Source of the DNA: Actinomyces qiguomingii
GTDB taxonomy: Bacteria; Actinomycetota; Actinomycetes; Actinomycetales; Actinomycetaceae
Assembly (NCBI RefSeq): GCF_004102025.1
Contig: NZ_CP025228.1
Coordinates: 1,178,001 to 1,242,000 of the forward strand
Direction of reading: 5' to 3'
Length of the DNA: 64,000 nucleotides
Positions within the stretch are counted from its first letter, which is position 1, and every line of letters starts with the position of its first letter. The translations under genes were made by a program, and so were the position numbers. The notes under the pieces were generated by a model, which was not told the DNA's origin, searched no databases, and saw only the letters and a program-made list of their open reading frames with translations. Of the stretch, positions 27,824 to 36,351 are shown one piece after another.

Positions 27824-29184
27824 GAGGCCATCTCCTTGAATGCGGGTGTGGAATCGAGCTGGGTTTGCAGCAGGGCGGCGGCGCGGCGGGCCGCCGCGGG
27901 CAGTCCGTCGGTTTCCAGGCCGGTGCGGGGCACGCGTCGGCTCACCGCGCGGGCGGCCCAGTCGGACAGCACACGGGCAGTTAGTTCCTCGGTGCGCACG
28001 TAGTCGACGGCACCGACCGCCTGAAGAGCGCGGGCCCGGATGAGCTGTTCCCGGCGTGGCTGCTCGCGGGGGACGATTAGGGCGGGAGTGGAGGTGGCCA
28101 GGATCTCGCAGGCGGTGTTGTAACCGCCCATGGCTACCACCGCGGAGGCGCGCTCGATCCATCGGCTCAGCCCGGGCAGCGAGCGGTGCACCTCGGTGTC
28201 GGGACCGGCCACCGACTGTACGGCGTCGAATCCGTTCTCTTCCAGCTGCGGGCCGGTGACCAGGACGTGCTTGTAGCCGGGGGGAGGGGTCATGCGGGCG
28301 GCGCTGCGCAGGAGCTCGAAGCCGTCGGAGCCGCCGCCGACTGTGGTCAAGACGAAGGGCTCGGACATCTCACAGCGACCGCGGTCCAGCAGGCTGCGGC
28401 CATTGGCCAGGTAGCCGGTGAACACGGCGCGGTCGCGCAATGAGGCGGGAACTTCGCCGGTGGCGACGGGATTGTGCACGGCGGGGTCTCCGTAGACCCA
28501 GACCTCGTCGATGATGTTGCGCAGGTTGCCGGGGGTGTCCAGGTTGCGCCATTCGGCGTCGGCCACCTCCGGTGCATCCAACACTTCACGCAGCCCTAGA
28601 ACTATACGTGTGTCGGGGGAGACGGCGCGCAGGTGCCGCAGTGGGGCGCGTAGCTCCTTACGCACCCCGTAGATGTGGCGGTCCACGATCACTAGGTGGG
28701 GCGCGAAGCGTTGCAGGGCGGAGGCCACCAGACCGGAGCGCAGCGTCGCCAGCGAGTCGGGGGTGCCGCGCAACCCGCGGGGCCGGTAGCCGCCGGGCGC
28801 CTTGGTGAAGCCCGGCAGCACCAGCCAGTCGAAGCCTGCGGGCAGGGAGAAGCCGGGGGAGGGGGATACTCCGGCCACCAGTAGGCCGGTGATCGAGGCG
28901 CCGGTCAGTGCGGGTAGATCGCTGGCGAGCCGGTGCGCGAGGGCCAGATTACGACGCAGGTGACCCAGGCCCTGAGCGTCATGGCTGTAGAGCAATACCC
29001 GTAGTGAACGCGGTGCGGCAGGTCGTGCCAAGGCCCGTGTGTGCGCCGGCGCCGGAGTGGGGGACAGGGTGGGTGCCGCGGAAATCGGCGTCGGGTCGGG
29101 GGCCAGGCTGAGCGCCGCCGGGGCCGGGTTGCTTCCCGGATGCGGCGGGTTAAGGGGCAGCGATAGGGGGCGTATGCGAGTCAT
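27820..29184 (-). CDS. GT-B glycosyltransferase (COG4671-like, MurG-type fold)
   Basis: 454 residues. A Pro/Ala-rich leader (about 1-65) precedes LRVLLYSHDAQGLGHLRRNL, the glycine-rich loop of the MurG/UGT-like predicted glycosyltransferase group. The C-terminal part has VLTTVGGGSDGFELL and ASAVVAMGGYNTACEIL, resembling MurG donor-site segments. It is the first gene of the eight-gene minus-strand operon. ATG 29184 has GGAAAGAAG about 7 nt upstream; the longer frame to 29388 overlaps the terminator region and is rejected. Confidence 0.78.
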   Translation of the reverse strand: MTRIRPLSLPLNPPHPGSNPAPAALSLAPDPTPISAAPTLSPTPAPAHTRALARPAAPRSLRVLLYSHDAQGLGHLRRNLALAHRLASDLPALTGASITGLLVAGVSPSPGFSLPAGFDWLVLPGFTKAPGGYRPRGLRGTPDSLATLRSGLVASALQRFAPHLVIVDRHIYGVRKELRAPLRHLRAVSPDTRIVLGLREVLDAPEVADAEWRNLDTPGNLRNIIDEVWVYGDPAVHNPVATGEVPASLRDRAVFTGYLANGRSLLDRGRCEMSEPFVLTTVGGGSDGFELLRSAARMTPPPGYKHVLVTGPQLEENGFDAVQSVAGPDTEVHRSLPGLSRWIERASAVVAMGGYNTACEILATSTPALIVPREQPRREQLIRARALQAVGAVDYVRTEELTARVLSDWAARAVSRRVPRTGLETDGLPAAARRAAALLQTQLDSTPAFKEMAS

Positions 29185-29480
29185 GAGAAGTCTTCTTTCC
29201 GGTCGCCTGGTGGCGACTTCGTTACCAGACTCCCGCCCGCCCAACAGCTGGGGGTGAGATGACGATGAGAATTCTCTAAGGCGACGCCGAACCTTGTTCT
29301 CCGCCGGCTCCGTCCGCTTGCCCGGTCCATGGACATCGTGCCGATTCCGAGCCGGTCCGCTGACTCGCCGTCGTCGTGGCGGGCGCACTCGGGGGCGCCC
29401 AGATCAATGCCTGGGCGCCCCCGAGGAAGGCGCGATACGCGGGGCGGAGCTTCAAGCGGATCCGCCTACCGCCACGCGGG
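29185..29480. other. intergenic region with promoter side of the glycosyltransferase operon
   Basis: Holds a perfect 10-bp palindrome GAGAATTCTC (29267-29276), a GTCGCC-TGGT-GGCGAC hairpin (29202-29217) in the predicted leader of the operon, and the terminator at 29398-29435. No gene is seen. Confidence 0.45.
29398..29435 (-). terminator. terminator downstream of the Dcu carrier
   Basis: CTCGGGGGCGCCCAG (29398-29412) and CTGGGCGCCCCCGAG (29421-29435) form a perfect 15-bp stem with an 8-nt loop, 46 bp after the carrier stop. No T-run is present, as is common in high-GC actinobacteria. It isolates the carrier from the glycosyltransferase operon. Confidence 0.75.
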
Positions 29481-30791
29481 TCACACGACGAACGGCGCGG
29501 CTAGGAATCCCAGCGCCACACATACGATGATGGCGGCGGTTCCGGGAAGCACGAAGGGGTGGTTGAGCACCACCTTGCCCACCCGGGTGGAGCCGGTGTC
29601 GTCCATCTCCATGGCCGCAACGGTGGTCGGGTAGTTGGGCAGCAGGTAGTAGTTGGCCACGGCGGGATAGGAGGCCAGCAGGGCCGTGCCCGGCAGACCC
29701 AGGGCCACCATGAGCGGCATAAATGCGCGCGTGGTGGCGGCGTGGGAGAACATCAGCGGCGCGGCGAAGTAGAAGAAGACCGCAACCAGCCAAGGCGCAG
29801 CCTGGAAGGGGCCGGACAGGGCGTCGGAGATGGTCTCCTCGTAGTGGTTGACAAAGGCATTGCCCAGCCAGGCCAGGCCGAGGATGCACACGGCGGCGGT
29901 CATGCCGGCGCGGAAGGTGTCCTGGGTGGCGATCTGTGCGGTGGGCTTTTTCGCTACGGCGCAAATAATCGCGGCGGTGGCCAGCATGATCGTCATGATC
30001 GCCGGGGTGGAGCCCATCGGCGGGGCGGACATGATGTTCAGCTCGGGAGAGGCGACGGTGGCATAGGTGACCACCACGATGAGGGCGATCATGAAGATGG
30101 TCAGGGCCGGCACCGCGCTGGGGGCTGCCTTGTAGTCGGAGGCGGCAGCGGCGGAGGGCTTGACCAGGCCTTTGGCCTTGCGCTCGATGTAAACCGGGTC
30201 GTCCTCCAGCTCGGAGCCCTGGAAGTAGGCGACGACGGCGCCGACCATGCAGCCGATGAAAGTGGTGGGGATGACGATGGCCAGGCACTGCAGGTAACCG
30301 ATACCGATCGGTTCCAGAGCGACGACGAGAGCCACCATGGCTGCGGAGATGGGGGAGGCGGCTACGCCGACCTGCGAGGAGACCACGGCGATGGACAACG
30401 GACGCGAGGGGCGGATGCCGTGCCCCTTGGCGACATCTACGATCACCGGGATGACGGAGTAGGCGGTGTGTCCGGTGCCGCACAGCAGGGACATCAGGTA
30501 GGTGACGATCGGCGCCAGGAACACGATCTGTTTGGGGTGCCTACGTAGAAGGACCTCGGTGAGATGAACCAGATGGTCCATGGCGCCGGCGAGTTGTAGC
30601 GCGGCGACCGTGCAGATCACCGACATGATGATGCCGATGACCTCCCAGGGGGCGGCCTCGGTTGAGGTGTGCACGCCTGTTGCCACCAGCACGAGGATGC
30701 CGGCGCCGCCTGCCAGACCGATGCCGACACCTCCCATACGGGCACCGATGACTATGAACAGTAAGACGACGGCCAGATGGAACCAGATCAT
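29481..30791 (-). CDS. anaerobic C4-dicarboxylate transporter, DcuA/DcuB family
   Basis: A 436-residue membrane protein of 10-12 segments. The Dcu N-terminus (GARMGGVGIGLAGGAGILVL), PIVTYLMSLLCGTGHTAYSV and the C-terminal LLPNYPTTVAAMEMDDTG fit DcuA/B. It exchanges fumarate, aspartate or malate for succinate under anaerobic growth. AAAGGAG serves ATG 30791 (or the adjacent ATG 30794). The gene stands alone between the terminator at 29398 and the nadD promoter region. Confidence 0.88.
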   Translation of the reverse strand: MIWFHLAVVLLFIVIGARMGGVGIGLAGGAGILVLVATGVHTSTEAAPWEVIGIIMSVICTVAALQLAGAMDHLVHLTEVLLRRHPKQIVFLAPIVTYLMSLLCGTGHTAYSVIPVIVDVAKGHGIRPSRPLSIAVVSSQVGVAASPISAAMVALVVALEPIGIGYLQCLAIVIPTTFIGCMVGAVVAYFQGSELEDDPVYIERKAKGLVKPSAAAASDYKAAPSAVPALTIFMIALIVVVTYATVASPELNIMSAPPMGSTPAIMTIMLATAAIICAVAKKPTAQIATQDTFRAGMTAAVCILGLAWLGNAFVNHYEETISDALSGPFQAAPWLVAVFFYFAAPLMFSHAATTRAFMPLMVALGLPGTALLASYPAVANYYLLPNYPTTVAAMEMDDTGSTRVGKVVLNHPFVLPGTAAIIVCVALGFLAAPFVV

Positions 30792-31133
30792 CATCGATCT
30801 CCTTTCGGGACGGGGGGACATTGCTGCCCTCAACCGGTCGCCCGGCAGACCGTCAGCGTCCCTGTCGGGGCAGGGACGCCAGCAGGGCGTCCTCCGGGGA
30901 AGGATGAAGGCAACCTGCTGTGATGGTAGACATAAATCGTCTTTGCTGTGTGTATTTTGGGCATCCGGATGTCATGACTGTTGGTCGTCGACGATGCCTC
31001 AACATCGGAACGCAGCGTGTGAGAATCGGTTTCGACGGCCGCGGCGTGGCAGTATGTAGATGTCCGTGCGCAGTCGGTGCACGGAACGAACCGGAGGAGA
31101 ACCCGTGGAGAGCGACAACGTGGAGGGGCGCCA
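30792..31133. other. divergent intergenic region between dcu-type gene and nadD
   Basis: No gene is seen. The centre (about 30918-30960) is less GC-rich and contains TGTGATGGTAGACATA, a poor half-match to a CRP-type palindrome. Divergent promoters are expected here but none is convincing. Confidence 0.4.
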
Positions 31134-31817
31134 GTGAGTGGCAGCAGTGCGCGTCCCCTGCGCATAGGGATCATGGGTGGCACCTTTGATCCCGTCCACC
31201 ACGGCCACCTCGTGGCCGCCTCGGAGGTGCAGGACGTCTTCGGTCTGGATGAGGTCATCTTCGTTCCCACCTGGGCGCAGCCCTTCAAGAAGGATCGACG
31301 GGTCTCACCGGCCGAGCACCGCTACCTGATGACGGTGATCGCGACCGCCTCCAACCCGCGTTTCACGGTCTCCCGAGTGGACATCGACCGGGGCGGCACG
31401 ACCTACACGATCGACACGCTCCACGACATCATGGCGGAGTATCCGGGCGCCGAGCTGTACTTCATCACCGGTGCGGATGCCCTGGCACAGATACTCACCT
31501 GGAAGGACAACGAGGAGATCCTCTCCCTGGCACATATGGTCGGGGTGACCCGGCCGGGTCATGTACTCACTGATACCGGCCTGCCCGCGGACAAGATCTC
31601 GCTGGTGGAGGTGCCCGCCATGGCGATCTCCTCGACCGACTGCCGTGAGCGGGTCGGTCGGGGTGGTCCCGTGTGGTACCTCGTTCCCGACGGCGTGGTC
31701 CAGTACATCCGCAAGTACGGTCTGTACCGCGTGCCCGGGCGGTCGACGTCGACAACATCGATGACCGCCCATGTCGCGCGTGAGCAGTCCCTGAGGAAGG
31801 AGAACGACGGTGAGTGA
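31134..31817 (+). CDS. nadD: nicotinate-nucleotide adenylyltransferase
   Basis: 227 residues with the NadD nucleotide-binding loop [15 protein letters not shown], then VPTWAQPFK and the [10 protein letters not shown] signature near residue 165. It adenylates nicotinate mononucleotide to make NaAD in NAD synthesis. GTG 31134 is chosen from GGAGGGG 4-5 nt upstream. The gene overlaps the next by 8 bp and belongs to the nadD-membrane protein-rsfS cluster. Confidence 0.95.
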   Translation: MSGSSARPLRIGIMGGTFDPVHHGHLVAASEVQDVFGLDEVIFVPTWAQPFKKDRRVSPAEHRYLMTVIATASNPRFTVSRVDIDRGGTTYTIDTLHDIMAEYPGAELYFITGADALAQILTWKDNEEILSLAHMVGVTRPGHVLTDTGLPADKISLVEVPAMAISSTDCRERVGRGGPVWYLVPDGVVQYIRKYGLYRVPGRSTSTTSMTAHVAREQSLRKENDGE

Positions 31818-33468
31818 GAACACCGACGTCAACCAGCCCGACTCCGGATCAGCGGGCGCCGGCCCACGCCGCAGCCGTCGCGCCATGCGTGAGGCGGAGC
31901 GCGCCGCGGAGCGCGAAGCCATCCTGACCGGACAGCAGCCGCTGCTCACCCGCCGGGAGATGCGGCGTCTGCGCGAGGAGGCGGAGGCGCTGCAGCGGGC
32001 GTTGAAGGCCGGGGAGATCACCCCCGAGCAGGCGCGTGCCCTTCAGGATCCGCTGGCCGACCAGCCAGTAATCGACTCGCCCGTCCCCGAAACCGCTGGC
32101 CATCACACCGCTGGGACGCCCGCCCCGGCCGACGGCATGCCGGGCGGGCAGACGACGCCGCCGACTCCGGCGACTGCGGGAAGTCCGGCGGAGCCCGCAG
32201 TGGAGGTCTCCGCCGCTGCGAGCGCGGACTCGCCGGCTGCCGGGGGTGGCCTGCCGACCAGGCAGGCGCGTACGCCGGAGCCCGCGCTCAGCCCCGATCC
32301 GGTCCGGGTCGACACCGCGCCCGCCGCTGCGGAGCCGGCACGGCCGGAACCACCAACGCTGGCGGAGGTAGCCCCCTCCGCTCCGGCCCTCACGCCGGAG
32401 CGGCCCGCGCAGCCGGAGCGGCCCGCGCAGCCAGAGCAGGAGGGCTCCAGCACGTCAAAGAACGACGTCCCCGCGGGACAGTCCGATACCGCCTCCCCCC
32501 AGGTGGCGGATGCCAGACTGACCGACGCGCAGATCGAGGAGATATCTGACCTGCCTACCGGTGTGCTGGGGGCGGTGGAAGCGCCGATCGTGCAGACGCC
32601 TCCCGCAGCGCCCAGTCCGGCCCCGGTACGTCGTACCCTCACGGATCGGTTGGCCGCCTATGAGGCCGGACAGTCCACGGCAGAGTCCGTCCCGGCGGTC
32701 CGGTCCGGCCCTGCCCCAACGGATGTGGTCTCCACAGGTGCCGACGGCGCCGGCAGCGCCGACGACGCCGATGCCCGAGCAGAGAAGGATGCCGATGCCC
32801 GAGCAGAGAAGCTGGCTCAGGACGCCGCCGTCGTGTCTGCCGACTCGGGTCCGGACTCCGAACGGGTCGGCACGGCGGTGCCACCGCGCCGACCGATCGT
32901 GCCGATCCCGGCCGCCGCCCAGGGCGTGCGTACTGTGGATGCGGATACCGGCGAATTGAGCTCGGTTCAGCCCGTGATCCAGCCGGATGCCGCTCTGCAA
33001 ATTCCGCAGGCCGTTCCTGATACGGCGGATGAGACCGACAGCGCCGACGTGGAGCCGGATACGGAAGACGCGGAGTCGGACGCGGAGGATGGGCAGAGCA
33101 CCGCCGTCGAGACGGACGCTGAGGAAGCGGACGCCGAGGAAGCGGACGCCGAGGTCTACGGCGGTATCGACAATCCCCAGTGGCGCTCCCTGAATGACAT
33201 GGACTCGGCAGCAGATGCCGCCGACCGGGCTGAGCGCGGGCCGGTGGGCGGCCGAAGTGCTAAGTCACCCGCCGTGGCCAGCGCCGCTGCCGGTGAGTCG
33301 GAGGCTCAGGCTGAAGGCGGCTCACGTGCGGGTCGTACACTGCTGATTATTTTGCTCGCCGTGGTCCTGGCGTTGGTAGTGCTCGCCGTGGTTTGGTTCC
33401 TGTACAACAACGGCATCATCGGTTCCGTGCCGCGGGTAGCGGGCGACTGGGAACGATTGCTCATCTAG
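31810..33468 (+). CDS. disordered single-pass membrane protein between nadD and rsfS
   Basis: 552 residues, family not recognised. A charged, helical N-terminus (about 15-75, [20 protein letters not shown]) leads to a 400-residue low-complexity region rich in Pro, Ala, Glu and Asp with repeats (DADARAEK twice; [12 protein letters not shown]). A single membrane helix follows near the C-terminus ([20 protein letters not shown], about 515-535) with a short outer tail. AAGGAG precedes the GTG. A protein of this kind often sits here in Actinomycetaceae and relatives; function unknown. Confidence 0.8.
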   Translation: MSENTDVNQPDSGSAGAGPRRSRRAMREAERAAEREAILTGQQPLLTRREMRRLREEAEALQRALKAGEITPEQARALQDPLADQPVIDSPVPETAGHHTAGTPAPADGMPGGQTTPPTPATAGSPAEPAVEVSAAASADSPAAGGGLPTRQARTPEPALSPDPVRVDTAPAAAEPARPEPPTLAEVAPSAPALTPERPAQPERPAQPEQEGSSTSKNDVPAGQSDTASPQVADARLTDAQIEEISDLPTGVLGAVEAPIVQTPPAAPSPAPVRRTLTDRLAAYEAGQSTAESVPAVRSGPAPTDVVSTGADGAGSADDADARAEKDADARAEKLAQDAAVVSADSGPDSERVGTAVPPRRPIVPIPAAAQGVRTVDADTGELSSVQPVIQPDAALQIPQAVPDTADETDSADVEPDTEDAESDAEDGQSTAVETDAEEADAEEADAEVYGGIDNPQWRSLNDMDSAADAADRAERGPVGGRSAKSPAVASAAAGESEAQAEGGSRAGRTLLIILLAVVLALVVLAVVWFLYNNGIIGSVPRVAGDWERLLI

Positions 33469-33587
33469 CCGGGGCGCAGATCTGTGGCGTCGGCTTGGCC
33501 ACACTCGTTGGCCCGGATGCACAGGTCCGTAGATCGGCACGTAGAGTTGAAGGCTGAAGCCACCGCACCAGCCGGAGAAGGAGCCCC

Positions 33588-33968
33588 GTGCCCGCTACTG
33601 AACACGCCGCCGAACTGGCCGCCGTCTTGGCTCACGCCGCAACCGAGAAGAAGGCGGAGAGCGCCGTCGCCATCGACGTGTCCGATCGCCTCCCCTTCGC
33701 GGATGTCTTCCTGATCGTCTCGACCGCCAATGAGCGCCAGGCACGTGCCGTCGTCGACGCCGTCGATGAGGCTGCGTTTAAAGCAGGGGCCAAGGCACGG
33801 GCGCGCGAAGGGCTCGAGGAGCTTCGTTGGGCGCTTCTCGACTACGGCGAGGTGGTAGTGCATGTCTTCCAAGCGGAGGACCGCGAGTACTACGGGCTTG
33901 AGCGCCTGTGGAAGGATTGCCCGCTGGTGCCGCTTCCCGCTATCGAGCTGGCAGCCACCCGGGGCTGA
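33588..33968 (+). CDS. rsfS: ribosomal silencing factor RsfS
   Basis: 126 residues matching the RsfS/Iojap family: DVSDRLPFADVFLIVSTANE, then EGLEELRWALLDYGEVVVHV and REYYGLERLWKDCP. It binds L14 on the 50S subunit and blocks subunit joining when nutrients are low. GAGAAGGAG precedes the GTG start. Downstream of nadD as in most bacteria. Confidence 0.95.
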   Translation: MPATEHAAELAAVLAHAATEKKAESAVAIDVSDRLPFADVFLIVSTANERQARAVVDAVDEAAFKAGAKARAREGLEELRWALLDYGEVVVHVFQAEDREYYGLERLWKDCPLVPLPAIELAATRG

Positions 33969-34004
33969 AGTCGGTCAGGAAGTCGGACTCCTACGGGGTA
34001 GAAG

Positions 34005-34625
34005 ATGACTACCAGACTGGTTCTTTGGCGTCACGGCCAGACGGAGTACAACGCGGGGATGCGAGTGCAGGGGCGCATCGATATTCCCTTGAACGCGGCC
34101 GGCCGTGAGCAGGCTCGATCCGCCGCTCAGGGACTGGCCGCCTTGGAACCCGTGCGGATCATCTGCTCCCCGCTGTTGCGCGCTCGGCAGACCGCACGGC
34201 CACTGGCCGAGTTGACCGGCGTCGACGTCGAATTTGATGAGGGTCTGCTCGAGCGAGCCTTCGGAGAGTGGGAAGGACTGTCACGGCAGGAGGTGGAGGC
34301 GGGCTGGCCCGAGGCTTATGAATGCTGGCGCCGCGGGGAGGACCCTGTGGGTGTCGGTATGGAGACGCGGCGGGCGGCTTCGTTGCGTGTTGGCGGCGCA
34401 TTTCAGCGCATTGCGGATGAGACCGGGCCATCGGCCGCGGAGGCGGAGCAGACCGTGGTAATCGTCTCGCACGGCTCCGCTATTACGCTTGGTGTCGGCT
34501 ACCTGCTGGGACTCGACCTGTCTTCCTGGTTCGGGCTGCGCGGCTTGGACAACTGCCATCGTGGCATTGTGGCGCCGGGGGAGCGGGCACCGGGATGGAT
34601 GCTGGTTGAGTGGAACGTGGCATGA
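34005..34625 (+). CDS. histidine phosphatase family protein
   Basis: 206 residues starting MTTRLVLWRHGQTEYN, with the catalytic RHG motif at residues 9-11, SPLLRARQTA, the acid in ERAFGEWEG, and a second catalytic His in VIVSHGSAITLG (about residue 155). Phosphoglycerate-mutase-like fold. In actinobacteria the gene after rsfS is often such a phosphatase, sometimes annotated as glucosyl-3-phosphoglycerate phosphatase; substrate not assigned. Confidence 0.88.
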   Translation: MTTRLVLWRHGQTEYNAGMRVQGRIDIPLNAAGREQARSAAQGLAALEPVRIICSPLLRARQTARPLAELTGVDVEFDEGLLERAFGEWEGLSRQEVEAGWPEAYECWRRGEDPVGVGMETRRAASLRVGGAFQRIADETGPSAAEAEQTVVIVSHGSAITLGVGYLLGLDLSSWFGLRGLDNCHRGIVAPGERAPGWMLVEWNVA

Positions 34626-34697
34626 GCATGCAGGTGGTCCGGGGGCCGTGATTGCGGGGGCCGTGTTTGCGGGTGAGGCACCGCACGCTGTTTTGAT

Positions 34698-34727
34698 TTG
34701 CCCGAGACGCCGCTGACTTCGTAGAGT
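34698..34727 (+). promoter_or_regulatory. predicted promoter of the tRNA-Ala pair
   Basis: TTGCCC (34698-34703), 18-bp spacer, TAGAGT (34722-34727). The predicted start point is about 25 bp before the first tRNA. Confidence 0.5.
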
Positions 34728-34759
34728 TTGGTCGTTGCCTGCGAGGGTGACGCCCGCGA

Positions 34760-34832
34760 GGGGCTATGGCGCAGTTGGTAGCGCGCTTCCATGGCATGGA
34801 AGAGGTCGGGGGTTCGAATCCCCCTAGCTCCA
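34760..34832 (+). tRNA. tRNA-Ala (anticodon GGC), copy 1
   Basis: A 73-nt cloverleaf: acceptor GGGGCTA/TAGCTCC, D arm GCGC/GCGC, anticodon stem CTTCC/GGAAG around loop ATGGCAT (anticodon GGC), T arm GGGGG-TTCGAAT-CCCCC, discriminator A. CCA is not encoded. Reads GCC and GCU alanine codons. Confidence 0.96.
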
Positions 34833-34868
34833 CGATCACCACCGCGATCAGCGGTGTGTTGGTTGCCC

Positions 34869-34941
34869 GGGGCTATGGCGCAGTTGGTAGCGCGCTTCCA
34901 TGGCATGGAAGAGGTCGGGGGTTCGAATCCCCCTAGCTCCA
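34869..34941 (+). tRNA. tRNA-Ala (anticodon GGC), copy 2
   Basis: Identical over all 73 nt to the copy 36 bp upstream. The spacer between the two holds a small hairpin (ACCGC-GATCA-GCGGT), probably a processing signal in a dicistronic precursor. Confidence 0.96.
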
Positions 34942-34958
34942 CGCAGTGCATGCTTCCG

Positions 34959-34984
34959 GCTCCTCCCATTGGTGGAGCTTTTTT
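34959..34984 (+). terminator. intrinsic terminator of the tRNA-Ala transcript
   Basis: GCTCC pairs with GGAGC, continued by CC/GG past a T-T mismatch, loop CATT, followed by six T (34979-34984). A classical intrinsic terminator. Confidence 0.85.
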
Positions 34985-35017
34985 CATGCTCGGGTGGAGC
35001 CGACCATCGGGTTATCC

Positions 35018-35055
35018 GGCTCTTCGGGTTTGGGGGTTATCGGCGCAAACGTGGT
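35018..35055 (+). repeat. ISL3-end-like motif plus recurring 16-bp motif
   Basis: GGCTCTTCGGGTTTGGGGG (35018-35036) resembles the outer end of the ISL3 remnant at 38899-38917. TCGGCGCAAACGTGGT (35040-35055) is related to the motif at 38939-38954 on the other strand. Confidence 0.5.
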
Positions 35056-35210
35056 GCTTTAGACCGGCGTGTCGTGGTGTTCTAGCTGGTTGGTCGGGCC
35101 CAGCCTTTGTATTTCTAGAGGCCTTCTTCGGGGGTGGGGGTGGTGCCCCATCCGGTGGGGTGCGTGCTGGCGGTGGTGGGTGTGGGCCTGGTCGGCTGCC
35201 GTCCGCGTAC

Positions 35211-35342
35211 TTGGACCGCGTTCCTGCGCTTGGACCGCGCTTTTGCGGTTGGACCGTCTGAGAGTGCGTTTCAGGTGGTCCAACGGCAGCTAGGTGGTCC
35301 AACGGCAGCTAGGCGGTCCATCGGCAGCCAGGTGGTCGATGG
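35211..35342. repeat. 19-bp-periodic mirror-arranged repeat block
   Basis: TTGGACCG occurs at 35211, 35230 and 35249, exactly 19 bp apart. Its reverse complement core GGTCCAA/T occurs at 35277, 35296 and 35315, also 19 bp apart, inside a tandem unit GGTGGTCCAACGGCAGCTA (35274-35292, 35293-35311, and a variant at 35312-35330, then a partial copy). The two triplets face each other across about 20 bp. Layout resembles iterons or a multi-site operator. Confidence 0.75.
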
Positions 35343-35539
35343 GTGTTTGCGGTGGGAGGGCGGAGTGGTTTGTCGGGTGTGGCGGATCGGGCGGAGCTGT
35401 GCTGGTGGGCAGTGTGTCGCGAGTCGGAGCGTCAACGGGCAGCTGGCGCTGGCAGGCCCTCCGCCCGCGCTAATCGTGTTCTCACGCCCCGTGTGTTTTA
35501 CCCGCGGATGCCAAGCACCGGTGCGGGTTAACCTCCCAG

Positions 35540-35613
35540 ACCATGTTCACCCCGACTTTGCCGCGCGATGCCAACCAAAACGGCTCTTCGGATTTGAGGG
35601 TGTGGGTGGGTGG
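35540..35613. repeat. second copy of the recurring motif and ISL3-end-like sequence
   Basis: ACCATGTTCACCCCGA (35540-35555) is the inverse of the TCGGCGTGAACGTGGT motif with two changes. GGCTCTTCGGATTTGAGGG starting at 35582, followed by TGTGGGTGGGTGG, matches the ISL3 remnant end (GGCTCTTCGTGTTTGGGGG, then TGTGGTGGTGGGT) well enough to suggest a solo IS end. Confidence 0.5.
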
Positions 35614-36018
35614 AGGGCTGGGGCACGTTGTCGCGGGCTTGCCCGCGTCCTCGAACCGGCCTGCGTCGCCCTGCCCACACCGGCTTGTCCGGCAACCGGG
35701 GGCGTGGCGGCCGGGTCTGCACACCACAGCCGCCCGAGCAAAGCCGCCCAAATGCCGGTTTACATTGGAAGCACGCGTACGCTGATTCTCGGCCCGAATC
35801 CGTACGCACTGGTCCGCCCGCCGCACCAGGGTGGTTGGCCGGCCGCTCAAGCCCGATGACCGAATTCGATCGTTTCTGAACCAGCTGGAGGAGGGGGGTG
35901 CGGCCCGCGTGTCGGTGCTGGCAGGACGTGGTCAAAACCCCCGCCGAAACCGAAACTGGCGATAGACCGTTTTCGACCTGGCCGGGTAGACTTATGTTGA
36001 GATGAAAGGATGTGGGCC

Positions 36019-36351
36019 ATGGTTGAAGTGACAGCGACTCGTGTGCGGTTCCGCGACGTCAAGCCCTATGACGCGCCCGCGTCGCTCGATGAGCTGCGCG
36101 GGCCCTATGAAGGTCCCATCGACCTGCCTCACTCTGTGCGCTGGCAGGCTGATCGGCTTGGTGTGGACGTGTCGAACCCGGGCTGGCGTCGTATGGCCTA
36201 TCAGGCGCTGCTTGCCGAGGGGACTGTAACGGAGCAGGTCCGCTTGATGAATCGGGATCGGCTTATTGAGACGTGGCCGGTCCTGAACATGGATCCACGT
36301 GTGCGCGTCCTGTGGGAGGGACGCTTCCCCCAGCTTCGGGTGTCCGTGTGA
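36019..36351 (+). CDS. hypothetical protein, upstream partner of AbiEii-like gene
   Basis: 110 residues (MVEVTATRVRFRDVKPYDAP...), no recognised fold; one stretch (LDELRGPYEGPIDLPHSVRW) is well conserved-looking. ATG 36019 has AAAGG 10 nt upstream. It overlaps the nucleotidyltransferase by 4 bp (GTGA), the arrangement of toxin-antitoxin pairs. By position it could be the antitoxin or regulator, but it lacks the winged-helix length of classical AbiEi. Confidence 0.65.
   Translation: MVEVTATRVRFRDVKPYDAPASLDELRGPYEGPIDLPHSVRWQADRLGVDVSNPGWRRMAYQALLAEGTVTEQVRLMNRDRLIETWPVLNMDPRVRVLWEGRFPQLRVSV

Larger units (their letters stand above)
34985..36018. other. 1-kb gene-free, repeat-rich region after the tRNAs
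   Basis: No credible gene is seen; a 241-codon plus-strand frame (35134-35859) has no domains and reads like non-coding GC-rich DNA. It contains ISL3-end-like motifs at 35018 and 35582, a recurring 16-bp motif at 35040 and 35540, and the 19-bp-periodic repeat block at 35211-35342. It looks like the eroded edge of the accessory zone. Confidence 0.6.

Noticed and set aside
30900-30960. CRP/FNR-type operator before the Dcu carrier
   Set aside because: Only a half-match (TGTGA...ACATA) is present; not strong enough to report as a site.
35134-35859. 241-codon plus-strand open frame in the repeat-rich region
   Set aside because: No domain or sensible composition, it runs through the 19-bp repeat block and has no good ribosome-binding site.
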